Of a stretch of 64,000 nucleotides of DNA, positions 43,932-52,457 are shown piece by piece. Below the pieces are notes generated by a model. The model did no database searches. It was not told where the DNA came from and saw only the letters and a program-made list of their open reading frames with translations. A program made the position numbers and the translations under genes. Position 1 is the stretch's first letter, and each line of letters opens with the position of its first letter. The stretch is taken from contig NZ_WBIR01000001.1 in the NCBI RefSeq assembly GCF_009749395.1, positions 62,001 through 126,000 of the forward strand, written 5' to 3'. This DNA is from Agromyces salentinus (lineage in GTDB: Bacteria > Actinomycetota > Actinomycetes > Actinomycetales > Microbacteriaceae).

Positions 43932-45386
43932 ATGCCGCTCGTCGCAGGAGTCGACTCGTCGACGCAGTCGTGCAAGATCGTGATCCGGGATGCCGCGACC
44001 GGCGCCCTCGTGCGGTCGGGCCGCGCTCCCCATCCCGACGGCACCGAGGTCGATCCCGCCGCGTGGTGGGGTGCCCTGCTCTCGGCGATCGGCGACGCCG
44101 GCGGACTCGAGGGCGTCGAGGCCATCGCGATCGGCGGCCAGCAGCACGGCATGGTCGCCCTCGACGCCGACGGGCGCGTCATCCGCGACGCCCTCCTCTG
44201 GAACGACACGCGCTCGGCGCAGGCCGCGCTCGACCTCATCGCCGAGGTCGGGGCTGGCGAATACGCCCGGCGCACGGGCGTCGTGCCGGTCGCCTCGTTC
44301 ACCGCGACGAAGCTGCGCTGGCTCCGCGACGCCGAGCCCGAGAACGCCGCTCGGGTCGCGGCCGTGGCGCTCCCCCACGACTGGTTGACCTGGCGCCTGC
44401 GGGGCTACGGTCCGACCGGCGAGTCGGTGCTCGGCCCGGTGCTCGACGAGCTCACCACCGACCGCTCCGATGCGAGCGGAACCGGGTACTGGGGCGCCGA
44501 CGGCTACGACCGGGACCTCCTCGTGCAGGCCCTGGGCCACGATGCCGTGCTGCCGAGGGTGCTCGGCCCCGCCGAGGCGGCCGGCCGCACCCCCGACGGG
44601 ATCCTCGTCGGCGCCGGCGCGGGCGACAATGCCGCGGCGGCGCTCGGCCTGGACGCGGCATCCGGCGACGTCGTCGTCTCGATCGGCACGAGCGGAACCG
44701 TCTTCGCCGTGACGGATGACGCGATCGCCGACGCCTCGGGCACCGTGGCGGGGTTCGCCGACGCGACCGGGCGCTCGCTGCCCCTCGTCGCCACACTGAA
44801 CGCCGCACGGGTCCTCGACGCCTTCGCGCGCGTGCTGGGCGTCGACCACGACGAGCTCGGCCGGCTGGCGCTCGAGGCCGGGCCCGGGGCATCCGGTGCC
44901 GTGCTCGTGCCCTACTTCGAGGGCGAGCGGACGCCCAACCTGCCCGACGCGACGGCCCGCCTCGAGGGCCTCACCCTGGCGAGCACGACGCGGCCCAACC
45001 TCGCGAGGGCCGCCATCGAGGGCATGCTCTGCGGGCTCGCCGACGGACTCGACGCGGTGACCTCGCTCGGCGTCGTCGCCGACCGGATCCTGCTCATCGG
45101 CGGAGCCGCCCAGAACCCCGCGGTCCGCACGGTCGCGTCGCAGGTGTTCGACGCCCCCGTCGTCGTACCCGCCCCCGGCGAGTACGTCGCCGACGGTGCG
45201 GCGCGGCAGGCGGCATGGGCGCTCACCGGGACCCGCCCGACGTGGCCGATCGAGGTCGCGGCGCACCTGCCGAGCGACCACCGCGCGCACATCCGCGAGC
45301 GCTACGCGAGGGCCGCTGCCGACCGAATCGATTCGACTTCCGCAGACCGCCGAACCCGTCGAGAGGAGTCCCCTTCGAGCATGTGA
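43932..45386 (+). CDS. xylB: Xylulokinase
   Basis: A 484-residue FGGY-family kinase that makes xylulose 5-phosphate. The N-terminal [15 protein letters not shown] is the first phosphate motif; [10 protein letters not shown] and ALLWNDTRS bind the sugar. The catalytic base is Asp232 in GAGDNAAAA, and [10 protein letters not shown] and [10 protein letters not shown] form the ATP site. GGGGGCGGG precedes the ATG. The last 20 residues are unconserved, Arg/Ser-rich, and their DNA holds the CGAATCGATTCG palindrome at 45324-45335, so the 3' end may double as a regulatory site for the next operon. Confidence 0.95.
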   Translation: MPLVAGVDSSTQSCKIVIRDAATGALVRSGRAPHPDGTEVDPAAWWGALLSAIGDAGGLEGVEAIAIGGQQHGMVALDADGRVIRDALLWNDTRSAQAALDLIAEVGAGEYARRTGVVPVASFTATKLRWLRDAEPENAARVAAVALPHDWLTWRLRGYGPTGESVLGPVLDELTTDRSDASGTGYWGADGYDRDLLVQALGHDAVLPRVLGPAEAAGRTPDGILVGAGAGDNAAAALGLDAASGDVVVSIGTSGTVFAVTDDAIADASGTVAGFADATGRSLPLVATLNAARVLDAFARVLGVDHDELGRLALEAGPGASGAVLVPYFEGERTPNLPDATARLEGLTLASTTRPNLARAAIEGMLCGLADGLDAVTSLGVVADRILLIGGAAQNPAVRTVASQVFDAPVVVPAPGEYVADGAARQAAWALTGTRPTWPIEVAAHLPSDHRAHIRERYARAAADRIDSTSADRRTRREESPSSM

Positions 45387-45430
45387 CAGGGCCATCGTTG
45401 CCAGCACTGACGAAGACCGCTTTCCGCCTC

Positions 45431-45450
45431 TGATGTGACGTGTCACATCA
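45431..45450. promoter_or_regulatory. 20-bp inverted repeat upstream of the XylF-like operon
   Basis: TGATGTGAC and GTCACATCA are perfect 9-bp arms around a 2-base centre. TGTGA and TCACA resemble CRP/GlxR half-sites, but the gap is four bases, not six. Downstream are a small stem (45489-45509, CCGCTCT/AGAGCGG) and a TATCCT -10-like box at 45512-45517. The rest of the 200-bp gap shows no gene. Confidence 0.65.
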
Positions 45451-45586
45451 CTCCCGGTGTTACCCGATCGTTATCGAATCCGGACTACCGCTCTCCTTAC
45501 AGAGCGGTCAGTATCCTCATGCCGCAGTCAGTGCAGACACGGCAGCAGTGAATGTCCTGCACACTCACAACGAGAAGGGGAGAACG

Positions 45587-46648
45587 ATGAAGAAGTCTTC
45601 ATTGATCTCGATCACAGCCCTCGCCGGAGCATCGATGCTGATGCTCGCCGGGTGCTCCAGCAACAGCGGCGGCGAAGGCGAGGGCGGCGGAGAGGCTGCC
45701 ACCCGTGCCTGCGTCATCCTCCCCGATGCGGCATCATCGCCGCGCTGGGAGAACGGCGACCGCCCCGCCCTCGAGAAGGCCATCACCGACGCCGGCTTCG
45801 AGGCCGACATCCAGAACGCCCAGGGTGACACCAGCAAGTACGCCACCATCGCCGACCAGCAGCTCAGCAAGGGCTGCGGCGTGATGCTCCTCGTCGACTA
45901 CAACGGCGCCGCCGTCGCCGTCACGTCCAAGGCGCAGGACCAGGGCATCCCGGTCATCGCCTACGACCGCCCGATCGAGGGCGCCGACTACTACGTCTCC
46001 TTCGACAACGAGCAGGTCGGCGCGCTCGAGGGGCAGTCGATCCTCGACGGCCTCGAGGCCGCCGGCAAGGACCCGGCCAGCGCGGTCGTGGTCTACATGG
46101 GCGGCGACCCCGCCGACGGCAACGCGAAGATGTTCCACGACGGAGCCGTCGGCGTCATGGAGCCCGCCGGCATCACGCCCGCGCAGGAGCCGCCCGGAGT
46201 CTGGGACGGCGACAAGTCCGCGACGAACTTCGAGCAGGCCCTCACCGCCCTCGGCGGCAAGGTCGACGCCGTCTGGGTCGCCAACGACACGAACGCCGCG
46301 GGCGTCATCACGATCCTCGACAAGAACGGCCTCACCGTTCCCGTCTCGGGTCAGGACGCCTCGATCGCCGGCCTGCAGAACGTGCTCCTCGGCAAGCAGA
46401 CGGCCACGGTCTACAAGCCGTTCGCACTCGAGGCCGACGCCGCCTCGGAGCTGGCCATCCAGCTCCTGAACGGTGAGAAGCCCTCGGTCGACAAGCAGCT
46501 CGAGGACGGCACGCCGTACATCGCGGTCACGCCGATCCTCGTCGGACCCGACGACGTGCAGAAGGTCGTCGACGACGGCAACGCCGACGCCGCCGAGATC
46601 TGCACCGACGAGGTCGCCGAGGCCTGCACGACCCACGGCGTGGGATAG
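45587..46648 (+). CDS. XylF-like monosaccharide-binding lipoprotein
   Basis: A 353-residue CUT2-type binding protein with the lipobox LAGC at about residue 23 and a Ser/Gly/Glu-rich linker. The mature protein has IPVIAYDRPIEGADYYVSFDNEQVG, the ribose/xylose-binding-protein hallmark. Placed directly after xylA and xylB, D-xylose is the likely ligand. GAGAAGGGGAG precedes the ATG. A strong hairpin follows before the ATPase gene, which probably raises the level of the binding protein over its membrane partners. Confidence 0.9.
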   Translation: MKKSSLISITALAGASMLMLAGCSSNSGGEGEGGGEAATRACVILPDAASSPRWENGDRPALEKAITDAGFEADIQNAQGDTSKYATIADQQLSKGCGVMLLVDYNGAAVAVTSKAQDQGIPVIAYDRPIEGADYYVSFDNEQVGALEGQSILDGLEAAGKDPASAVVVYMGGDPADGNAKMFHDGAVGVMEPAGITPAQEPPGVWDGDKSATNFEQALTALGGKVDAVWVANDTNAAGVITILDKNGLTVPVSGQDASIAGLQNVLLGKQTATVYKPFALEADAASELAIQLLNGEKPSVDKQLEDGTPYIAVTPILVGPDDVQKVVDDGNADAAEICTDEVAEACTTHGVG

Positions 46649-46663
46649 CACCACACCACCAGA

Positions 46664-46703
46664 CGGGAGGCTCCGGGACGAACGATCGTCCCGGAGCCTC
46701 CCG
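46664..46703. terminator. 18-bp stem-loop between binding-protein and ATPase genes
   Basis: CGGGAGGCTCCGGGACGA (46664-46681) and TCGTCCCGGAGCCTCCCG (46686-46703) pair perfectly around a 4-base loop, with no U-tract. A similar hairpin follows another binding-protein gene at 56340. It may be a leaky terminator or a 3'-end mRNA stabiliser. Confidence 0.8.
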
Positions 46704-46757
46704 CTCCCGCTTGACGACATCCCGGGACAGCGCAGTTCCCCAGAGAAAGGACCCGGC

Positions 46758-47510
46758 ATGGACATGCCGATCATCGAGCTGAAGGGGGTTGTGAAGAGCT
46801 TCGGCCCCGTCGATGTGCTGAAGGGCGTGAACTTCACGGCGTATCCCGGAAAGATCACCGCCCTCGTCGGCGACAACGGCGCCGGCAAGTCGACGCTCAT
46901 CAAGGGCCTCGCCGGCGTGCAGCCCTACGACGGCGGCGAGGTGCTCTTCAACGGCTCCCCCGTGCACCTGCACAGCCCTCGCGACGCGGGCGCGCTCGGC
47001 ATCGAGGTCGTCTACCAGGACCTCGCGCTGTGCGACAACCTCGACATCGTGCAGAACATGTTCCTCGGTCGCGAGGAGCTCTCGGCCGGCACCTTCGACG
47101 AGGGCCGCATGGAGCGCGAGGCGGCCGAGACGCTGCGCCAGCTCTCCGTGCGCACCGTGAAGTCGGTGCGCCAGAAGGTCTCCTCACTCTCGGGCGGCCA
47201 GCGCCAGACGGTGGCCATCGCCCGGTCGGTGCTGAAGAAGGCGAAGGTCGTCATCCTCGACGAGCCCACCGCCGCCCTCGGCGTCGCCCAGACGGCGCAG
47301 GTGCTCGCCCTCGTGAAGCGCCTCGCCGAGCAGGGCGTCTCGGTCATCATCATCAGCCACAACCTCGTGGACGTCTTCGAGGTCGCCGACTACATCAGCG
47401 TGCTCTACCTCGGCCAGATGGTCGCCTCCGTCAAGACGAGCGAGACGAACAACGAGGACGTCATCGGCTACATCACCGGCGTGAAGACCTACGAGGGGAC
47501 CTCCGCATGA
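46758..47510 (+). CDS. ABC transporter ATPase, XylG-like single domain
   Basis: A 250-residue protein with one nucleotide-binding domain: Walker A GDNGAGKST, Q-loop YQDLALCD, signature SLSGGQRQ, Walker B VVILDEPTAALG, and switch His in IIISHN. Most CUT2 sugar importers use a fused ATPase of about 500 residues; here only one domain is present, so a homodimer is expected. AAAGGA precedes the ATG by 8 bases. Its stop overlaps the permease start by ATGA. Confidence 0.93.
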   Translation: MDMPIIELKGVVKSFGPVDVLKGVNFTAYPGKITALVGDNGAGKSTLIKGLAGVQPYDGGEVLFNGSPVHLHSPRDAGALGIEVVYQDLALCDNLDIVQNMFLGREELSAGTFDEGRMEREAAETLRQLSVRTVKSVRQKVSSLSGGQRQTVAIARSVLKKAKVVILDEPTAALGVAQTAQVLALVKRLAEQGVSVIIISHNLVDVFEVADYISVLYLGQMVASVKTSETNNEDVIGYITGVKTYEGTSA

Positions 47511-48802
47511 GCGCGGCCGACGGCGGCGCTCCGGCGACCGAGTCGACGACGGTGCTCTCCGCCCTCAGCACCGAGCAGCTGATCGGCAGCGGCCAGGAGG
47601 GCGGACTGATGGACCAGGTCCGCGCCTGGGTGCAGCGGGTGCGCGGCGGCGACATGGGCGCGCTTCCGGCCGTCGCCGGGTTCGTCGTGCTCAGCGTCCT
47701 GTTCACGGCGCTCAGCCCGTTCTTCTTCACCGAGCGGAACTTCGCGAACCTCCTGACCCAGGCGGCCACGCTCGTCATGCTCGGCATGGCGCTCGTGTTC
47801 GTGCTGCTCCTCGGCGAGATCGACCTCTCGGCCGGCGTCACCGCGGGCCTCACGATGGTCATCTTCGTGGTGCTCGTGGCGGTCGTGAACCTGAACTGGA
47901 TCCTGGCCCTCGCGATCGCGTTCCTCACCGGCATCGCGATCGGCACGTTCATCGGCTTCTTCGTCGCGAAGGTCGGCATCCCATCGTTCGTGGTGACACT
48001 CGGCCTGTTCCTCGGGTTCCAGGGCCTCGAGCTCATCATCATCGGAGCGGGCGGCCTGTACCGCGTCGAGACGCCCGAGATCCTCGCGATCCAGAACGGC
48101 ACGCTGCCCACGTGGGGCGGCTGGGTGATGCTCGTGGTGATGCTCGCCGTCTCGGCGACGACGTCGTGGATCGACCGCTCCCGGCGCACGCGCGCCGGGG
48201 TCCCGAACCGCACGATCGCCCTCGTCTGGGCGAAGCTCATCACGATCGCCGTGCTCGGCGGCGTCGTCGTGCTGATCCTCAACCAGAACCGCGGCACCGG
48301 ATTCAAGGCGATCGAGGGCGTCCCGATCGTCGTGCCGATCACGCTCGCGATCCTCTGGCTCGGCACGTTCGTGCTCGACCGCACGAAGTTCGGCCGCTAC
48401 ATCTACGCCGTCGGCGGCAACGCCGAGGCGGCGCGGCGCTCGGGCGTCAAGGTCGCCGCGATCCGGTGGTCAGCGTTCATCGTGTGCTCCTCGCTCGCGG
48501 TCGTCGCGGGCCTGTTCAGCATCAGCAAGGTCGGATCGGTGGATGCCGCGGCCGGGCGCGACATCGTCCTCAGCGGCGTGGCGGCGGCCGTCGTCGGCGG
48601 AGTCAGCCTGTTCGGCGGCCGCGGTCGCCTGATCCACGCCGCCATCGGCGCGCTGGTCATCGCGGTCATCACGAACGGCCTCGGCCTGCTGAACCTGCCG
48701 GCCGGCGTGAACTACGCCGTCACGGGCGGCGTGCTCATCCTCGCCGCGACGATCGACGCGGTCTCGCGCAAGCGCGCCGGCGGGTCGATCCTGCGCACCT
48801 GA
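47507..48802 (+). CDS. ABC transporter permease, XylH-like
   Basis: A 431-residue BPD_transp_2-type permease with about ten membrane segments after a 50-residue hydrophilic start. GEIDLSAGVTAGLTMV and KVGIPSFVVTLGLFLGFQGL are hallmarks of RbsC/XylH proteins, and YAVGGNAEAARRSGVKV is the cytoplasmic loop that meets the ATPase. It is last in the operon and is followed by a perfect 18-bp terminator. Confidence 0.93.
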   Translation: MSAADGGAPATESTTVLSALSTEQLIGSGQEGGLMDQVRAWVQRVRGGDMGALPAVAGFVVLSVLFTALSPFFFTERNFANLLTQAATLVMLGMALVFVLLLGEIDLSAGVTAGLTMVIFVVLVAVVNLNWILALAIAFLTGIAIGTFIGFFVAKVGIPSFVVTLGLFLGFQGLELIIIGAGGLYRVETPEILAIQNGTLPTWGGWVMLVVMLAVSATTSWIDRSRRTRAGVPNRTIALVWAKLITIAVLGGVVVLILNQNRGTGFKAIEGVPIVVPITLAILWLGTFVLDRTKFGRYIYAVGGNAEAARRSGVKVAAIRWSAFIVCSSLAVVAGLFSISKVGSVDAAAGRDIVLSGVAAAVVGGVSLFGGRGRLIHAAIGALVIAVITNGLGLLNLPAGVNYAVTGGVLILAATIDAVSRKRAGGSILRT

Positions 48803-48814
48803 CCAGCTGACGGC

Positions 48815-48862
48815 GAACGTGGAACGGGCCCGTGCGGATGTCGCCGGGCCCGTTCCACGTTC
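48815..48862. terminator. Bidirectional terminator after the XylH-like gene
   Basis: GAACGTGGAACGGGCCCG (48815-48832) pairs perfectly with CGGGCCCGTTCCACGTTC (48845-48862), loop 12 bases. It separates convergent transcripts. Confidence 0.92.
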
Positions 48863-48880
48863 CGCGTCCGCGAGACGCGC

Positions 48881-49963
48881 TCAGGGGAGGTCGCGGGCCA
48901 GTCGTGCCCCGGCCTCCTCGAGCCAGCGCACGCCGTCGGCCATGGCGCCGGCGGCACCGCCCGCGAGCTCGGTCAGCGAGACGGATGCCGCGAAGCGGGC
49001 CGGTTCGGCCGTGATCGCCCCGGCGACGAGCGCCACCGGCACCCCGGCCTGCTCGGCGAGGCAGGCGACCTCGGTCGGGGCCTTGCCCGCCTCGGACTGC
49101 CCGTCGTAGCGGCCCTCCCCCGTGATGACCAGGTCGGCGTCGGCAAGCGCGCCCGGCAGGCCGATGGTTCGGGCGATGAGCTCGGCGCCGCCGCCGAGCC
49201 GGGCACCCCATGCGAGCATGGCGAAGCCCGTGCCGCCCGCGGCGCCCGTGCCGGGCGCGCCGGCGTCGGCGTCGACGAGGCCGGCCAGCCGGGCGAGGTT
49301 CGCCTCGAGGAACTCGACGGTCGCGGCATCCGCTCCCTTCTGCGGCCCGAAGACCGCCGCGGCTCCGGTGGGTCCGAGCAGCGGGTTCGTCACGTCGCCG
49401 AGCACGACGGCGCCCCCGGGCGGCAGGGCGCGAAGCGAGCCGAGGTCGACGGCGGCCAGGTCCGCGAGGCCGCGGTTGCCGGGCCGGACGGGCTCGCCCG
49501 CGGGATCCGCAAACCTCGCGCCGAGCGCTGCGAGGGCGCCGGCACCGCCGTCGGTCGTCGCGCTGCCGCCGAGCCCGAGCAGCAGTCGCTCGACCCCATG
49601 ATCGAGGGCCGCCGCGATCGCCTCGCCGAACCCGACCGTGTGCGCGTCGAGCGGCTGCAGCGGATCGAGCATCGTGATGCCCGAGGTCGACGCCAGCTCG
49701 ACGACGCCCGTGCCGTCGGGCAGGAGCACCCAGTTGGAGGGCACCAGCCGGGAGTCGGGGCCGAGCACCTCGACGGGCACGCGCGTCGCACCGGGGACCG
49801 CGGCGAGGAAGGCGTCGAGCGTGCCCTCGCCACCGTCGGCCATCGGCATCTCCACGAGTTCGTCACCCGGCCGGGCCCGCGCCCAGCCGCGGGCCAGCGC
49901 CGCGGCGACATCGGTCGCCTCGACGGTGCCCTTGAACGAGTCGGGCGCGATGACCACGCGCAT
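48881..49963 (-). CDS. Glycerate kinase (GarK type)
   Basis: A 360-residue protein of the glycerate kinase type-1 fold. The start MRVVIAPDSFKGTVEATDVAAALARGW and the motifs MADGGEGTLDAF, GLGGSATTDGGAGAL and ITGEGRYDGQSEAGKAP are diagnostic. It phosphorylates D-glycerate with ATP. The ATG at 49963 lies one base after the GH42 stop, so the two are co-transcribed. Glycerate is not a usual product of beta-galactoside breakdown, so the pairing suggests a glycerate- or glyceryl-linked substrate, or simple co-location; this is inference. Confidence 0.93.
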   Translation of the reverse strand: MRVVIAPDSFKGTVEATDVAAALARGWARARPGDELVEMPMADGGEGTLDAFLAAVPGATRVPVEVLGPDSRLVPSNWVLLPDGTGVVELASTSGITMLDPLQPLDAHTVGFGEAIAAALDHGVERLLLGLGGSATTDGGAGALAALGARFADPAGEPVRPGNRGLADLAAVDLGSLRALPPGGAVVLGDVTNPLLGPTGAAAVFGPQKGADAATVEFLEANLARLAGLVDADAGAPGTGAAGGTGFAMLAWGARLGGGAELIARTIGLPGALADADLVITGEGRYDGQSEAGKAPTEVACLAEQAGVPVALVAGAITAEPARFAASVSLTELAGGAAGAMADGVRWLEEAGARLARDLP

Positions 49964-49964
49964 G

Positions 49965-52058
49965 TCAGCGGGCCGCCGGGTTGCGGTCGGTCCGGTCTTC
50001 AGGGGCGGGCGCGGCCTCGGGGGCGGACGCGGCCTCCGCGCCCGACGTGGCATCCGCCGCGGTGAGCACGAGCGCCCAGTCGTAGGCGCCGAGCGTCACG
50101 CCGTCGATCGGGCGCCCGCTCACGGCATCCGTGCCGACGATGGCCACCTCGACGAGGTCCGCGCCACCGTGGTTGATGAGCGTCAGCAGTTCGCCTCGGC
50201 GCGCGGCCTCGACGTGCTCGGGCAGTCCGGCGACGACGGGCTCGACACCCGCGTCGGCGAGGACGTGGTCGACGACCGCCTGCACGCCGGCTTCGTCGGG
50301 CACCGTCGCGAGGTAGCGGGCCGCCCCCGCCCCGCTGGGGCCCGAGCGGCGCAGCGTGAGCGCGGGATCGCCGTCGCGGCGTCCGCCGGAGAACGCGGCC
50401 TCGACCGTGGCATCCGTCACGTGGATCTCCTCGGCGAGCAGCGTGCCGACCGACTCGGGCAGTGGGGAGGATCCGCCGCCGAAGTGCGCTCGCCTGGCCC
50501 CCGGCTCGGACTCGGGCGCATCGGGCGCGACGAGCGCGCCGAAGTCCTCGAGCCGCACGCCGAAGGTCGCGCCCAGTTGGGTCAGGAACCCGCCCACGCG
50601 GAACCGGTCGACCTCGTCGACGACGTCGGTGTAGGGGCCCGCCAGGAGGTGACCGCCACCCTCGACGAACGCGGCGAGCGCCGCGGCATCCGCCTCGCGC
50701 ACGAGGCCGAGCAACGGCGCGATCGCCACCTGGTAGCGGTCGTCGACGCGGGCTGCCGGCACGATGTCGACCTGCACGTGGCGCCGGTGCAGCGCGCGGT
50801 ACCAGCGCTGCACGACGGCGAGGTAGTCGACGCCGTTCATCGGGTGGTCGGATGCCTCGACGGCCCACCAGTTCTCCCAGTCGAAGACGAGCGCGACGCG
50901 GGCGTCACGGCCGCCCACGGGCAGCTCGGGCAGGGCCCCGAGCGCGTCGCCGAGGGCGGTGACCTCGCGCCAGGTGCGCGTGTCGGTGCCCGCGTGCGGC
51001 AGCATCGCCGAGTGGAACTTCTCGGCCCCGGCACGGGACTGCCGCCACTGGAAGAAGAGGATGCCGTCGGCGCCGCGCCCGATCGCCTGGGCGCTGAGCG
51101 CGGCCATCTGCCCGGGAGCCTTCGGCGCGTTCGACGGGCGCCAGTTGAGCGCGTTCGTCGCCTGCTCCATGAGGTACCAGGGCACGTCGGGCTTGAAGGA
51201 GCGCACGAGGTCGCGCTGGAACGCCGCGGCGCGGAAGCTCTCGGGATCGTTCGGGTCGGGGTAGCAGTCGTCGCTGATGACGTCGAGGTGCGGCGCCCAC
51301 TGCTCGTAGTTCGCCGGCTTGAACGCACCCATGAAGTTCGTCGTGATGGGCTGCGTGGCGCCCGCGGCGCGGATCAGGTCGCGTTCCATGAGGTAGCACT
51401 CGAGGAGCATGTCGCTCGTGAACCGCCGGTAGTCGAGCATCTGCCCGGGGTTCAGGCTGTACGGCGCCTTGCGCGGCGGGAACACCTCGTCGAAGGACTG
51501 GTAGCGCTGCGCCCAGAAGTTCGTGCCCCATGCCGCGTTCAGCGCGTCGACGTCTCCGTAGCGATCGGCGAGCCACCGCCGGAACGCGTCGCGCGCGGCA
51601 TCCGAGAAGTCCATGTTCAGGTGGCAGCCGTACTCGTTGTTGACGTGCCACATGACGACGGCCGGATGCTGCGCATAGCGCTCCGCGATCGCGCTCACGA
51701 GTTCGCCGGCGAGGCGCCGGTACACGGGCGAGGACGGCGCGAACTGCTGGCGGCTCCCGGGCCAGTACGTGGCCCCGTTCTCGTCCTGCGGCAGCAGTTC
51801 GGGGTACGCGGCGCTCGCCCACGGCGGCGGCGAGGCGGTCGCCGTGGCCAGGTCGACGGCGATGCCGCCCTCGTGCAGCAGGTCGATCACGCGGTCGAGC
51901 CAGCCGAAGTCGAACTCGCCCTCGCGCGGCTGGAGGCGCGCCCACGAGAAGATGCCGAGGCTGACCGTCGTGACCCCGGCCTCGCGCATGCGCGCCACGT
52001 CATCGGGCCAGATCTCCTCGGGCCACTGCTCGGGGTTGTAGTCGGCGCCGTAGTGCAC
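49965..52058 (-). CDS. GH42 beta-galactosidase (second copy)
   Basis: A 697-residue cytoplasmic GH42 enzyme starting at a GTG with GGAGG six bases upstream. HYGADYNPEQWPEEIW opens the barrel; acid/base Glu142 is in WHVNNEYG and nucleophile Glu298 in LMEQATNAL. The C-terminal 25 residues are an Ala/Pro/Glu-rich tail not typical of the family. It is clearly a paralogue of the protein at 37747 but diverged. A TAGACT -10 box followed by the GGGAAAGCG-type operator lies upstream. It is grouped by that operator with the GH29 operon and the PmoA-like operon. Confidence 0.93.
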   Translation of the reverse strand: MHYGADYNPEQWPEEIWPDDVARMREAGVTTVSLGIFSWARLQPREGEFDFGWLDRVIDLLHEGGIAVDLATATASPPPWASAAYPELLPQDENGATYWPGSRQQFAPSSPVYRRLAGELVSAIAERYAQHPAVVMWHVNNEYGCHLNMDFSDAARDAFRRWLADRYGDVDALNAAWGTNFWAQRYQSFDEVFPPRKAPYSLNPGQMLDYRRFTSDMLLECYLMERDLIRAAGATQPITTNFMGAFKPANYEQWAPHLDVISDDCYPDPNDPESFRAAAFQRDLVRSFKPDVPWYLMEQATNALNWRPSNAPKAPGQMAALSAQAIGRGADGILFFQWRQSRAGAEKFHSAMLPHAGTDTRTWREVTALGDALGALPELPVGGRDARVALVFDWENWWAVEASDHPMNGVDYLAVVQRWYRALHRRHVQVDIVPAARVDDRYQVAIAPLLGLVREADAAALAAFVEGGGHLLAGPYTDVVDEVDRFRVGGFLTQLGATFGVRLEDFGALVAPDAPESEPGARRAHFGGGSSPLPESVGTLLAEEIHVTDATVEAAFSGGRRDGDPALTLRRSGPSGAGAARYLATVPDEAGVQAVVDHVLADAGVEPVVAGLPEHVEAARRGELLTLINHGGADLVEVAIVGTDAVSGRPIDGVTLGAYDWALVLTAADATSGAEAASAPEAAPAPEDRTDRNPAAR

Positions 52059-52078
52059 GTGGTTCCTCCGTCACTGGT

Positions 52079-52101
52079 GGGAAAGCGTATTCCAAGTCTA
52101 C
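52079..52101 (-). promoter_or_regulatory. GGGAAAGCG-type operator and -10 box of the second GH42 gene
   Basis: GGGAAAGCGTATTCCAA on the + strand (52079-52095) is immediately downstream of TAGACT (minus strand, 52101-52096). The left half GGGAAAGCG is identical at 57770 and 61869. Confidence 0.75.
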
Positions 52102-52207
52102 GGGACGACCGCCCCGGTGCCGCGATGTCGCTCTCGGCGGTCGGGCCCAGGCGACGAGCCGGCACGCGTCCAGCGCCCGGATGCCACCCACCCTGCCACG
52201 CCGACCG

Positions 52208-52351
52208 GCGCGATGTCGCACGGGGCGAGCTGATGCGGGGCCGACGCGCCGCGTGGCGCGATGTCGCACGGTGCGAGCTCATGCGGGGCCGACGCGCCGG
52301 GTGGCGCGATGTCGCACGGCGCGAGTTGATGCGGGCGCGACACGGCGGGTG
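52208..52351. repeat. Three tandem 48-bp repeats in an intergenic gap
   Basis: The unit starts GCGCGATGTCGCACGG at 52208, 52256 and 52304, then diverges at 52352; unit sequences differ at only a few positions. A degenerate part copy is near 52120. The 400-bp gap (52059-52457) between GH29 and GH42 otherwise shows only the GH42 promoter. Because 48 is a multiple of three the frames stay open, giving a 16-residue repeat on the minus strand, but no start site or homology supports a gene. Confidence 0.85.
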
Positions 52352-52457
52352 GCGCGCGCGAGTGGTCGCGAATGGTCGCCATCCGCGCGGAATGCCGACC
52401 GATTGCGACCTCTCGCCGGCGTGTCGCGCGAGCAGCCCCACCACCCCCTGCCACCCG

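Noticed and set aside
45431-45450. CRP/GlxR binding site
   Set aside because: Half-sites fit but the gap is four rather than six bases, so I list it only as an unknown inverted repeat.
52208-52351. CRISPR-like array
   Set aside because: The repeats are directly adjacent with no unique spacers, and no cas genes are present.
52098-52454. Minus-strand frame of 118 codons with a 16-residue repeat (LAPCDIAP core)
   Set aside because: It is explained by the 48-bp DNA repeat staying in frame; no Shine-Dalgarno, promoter or homology supports it.
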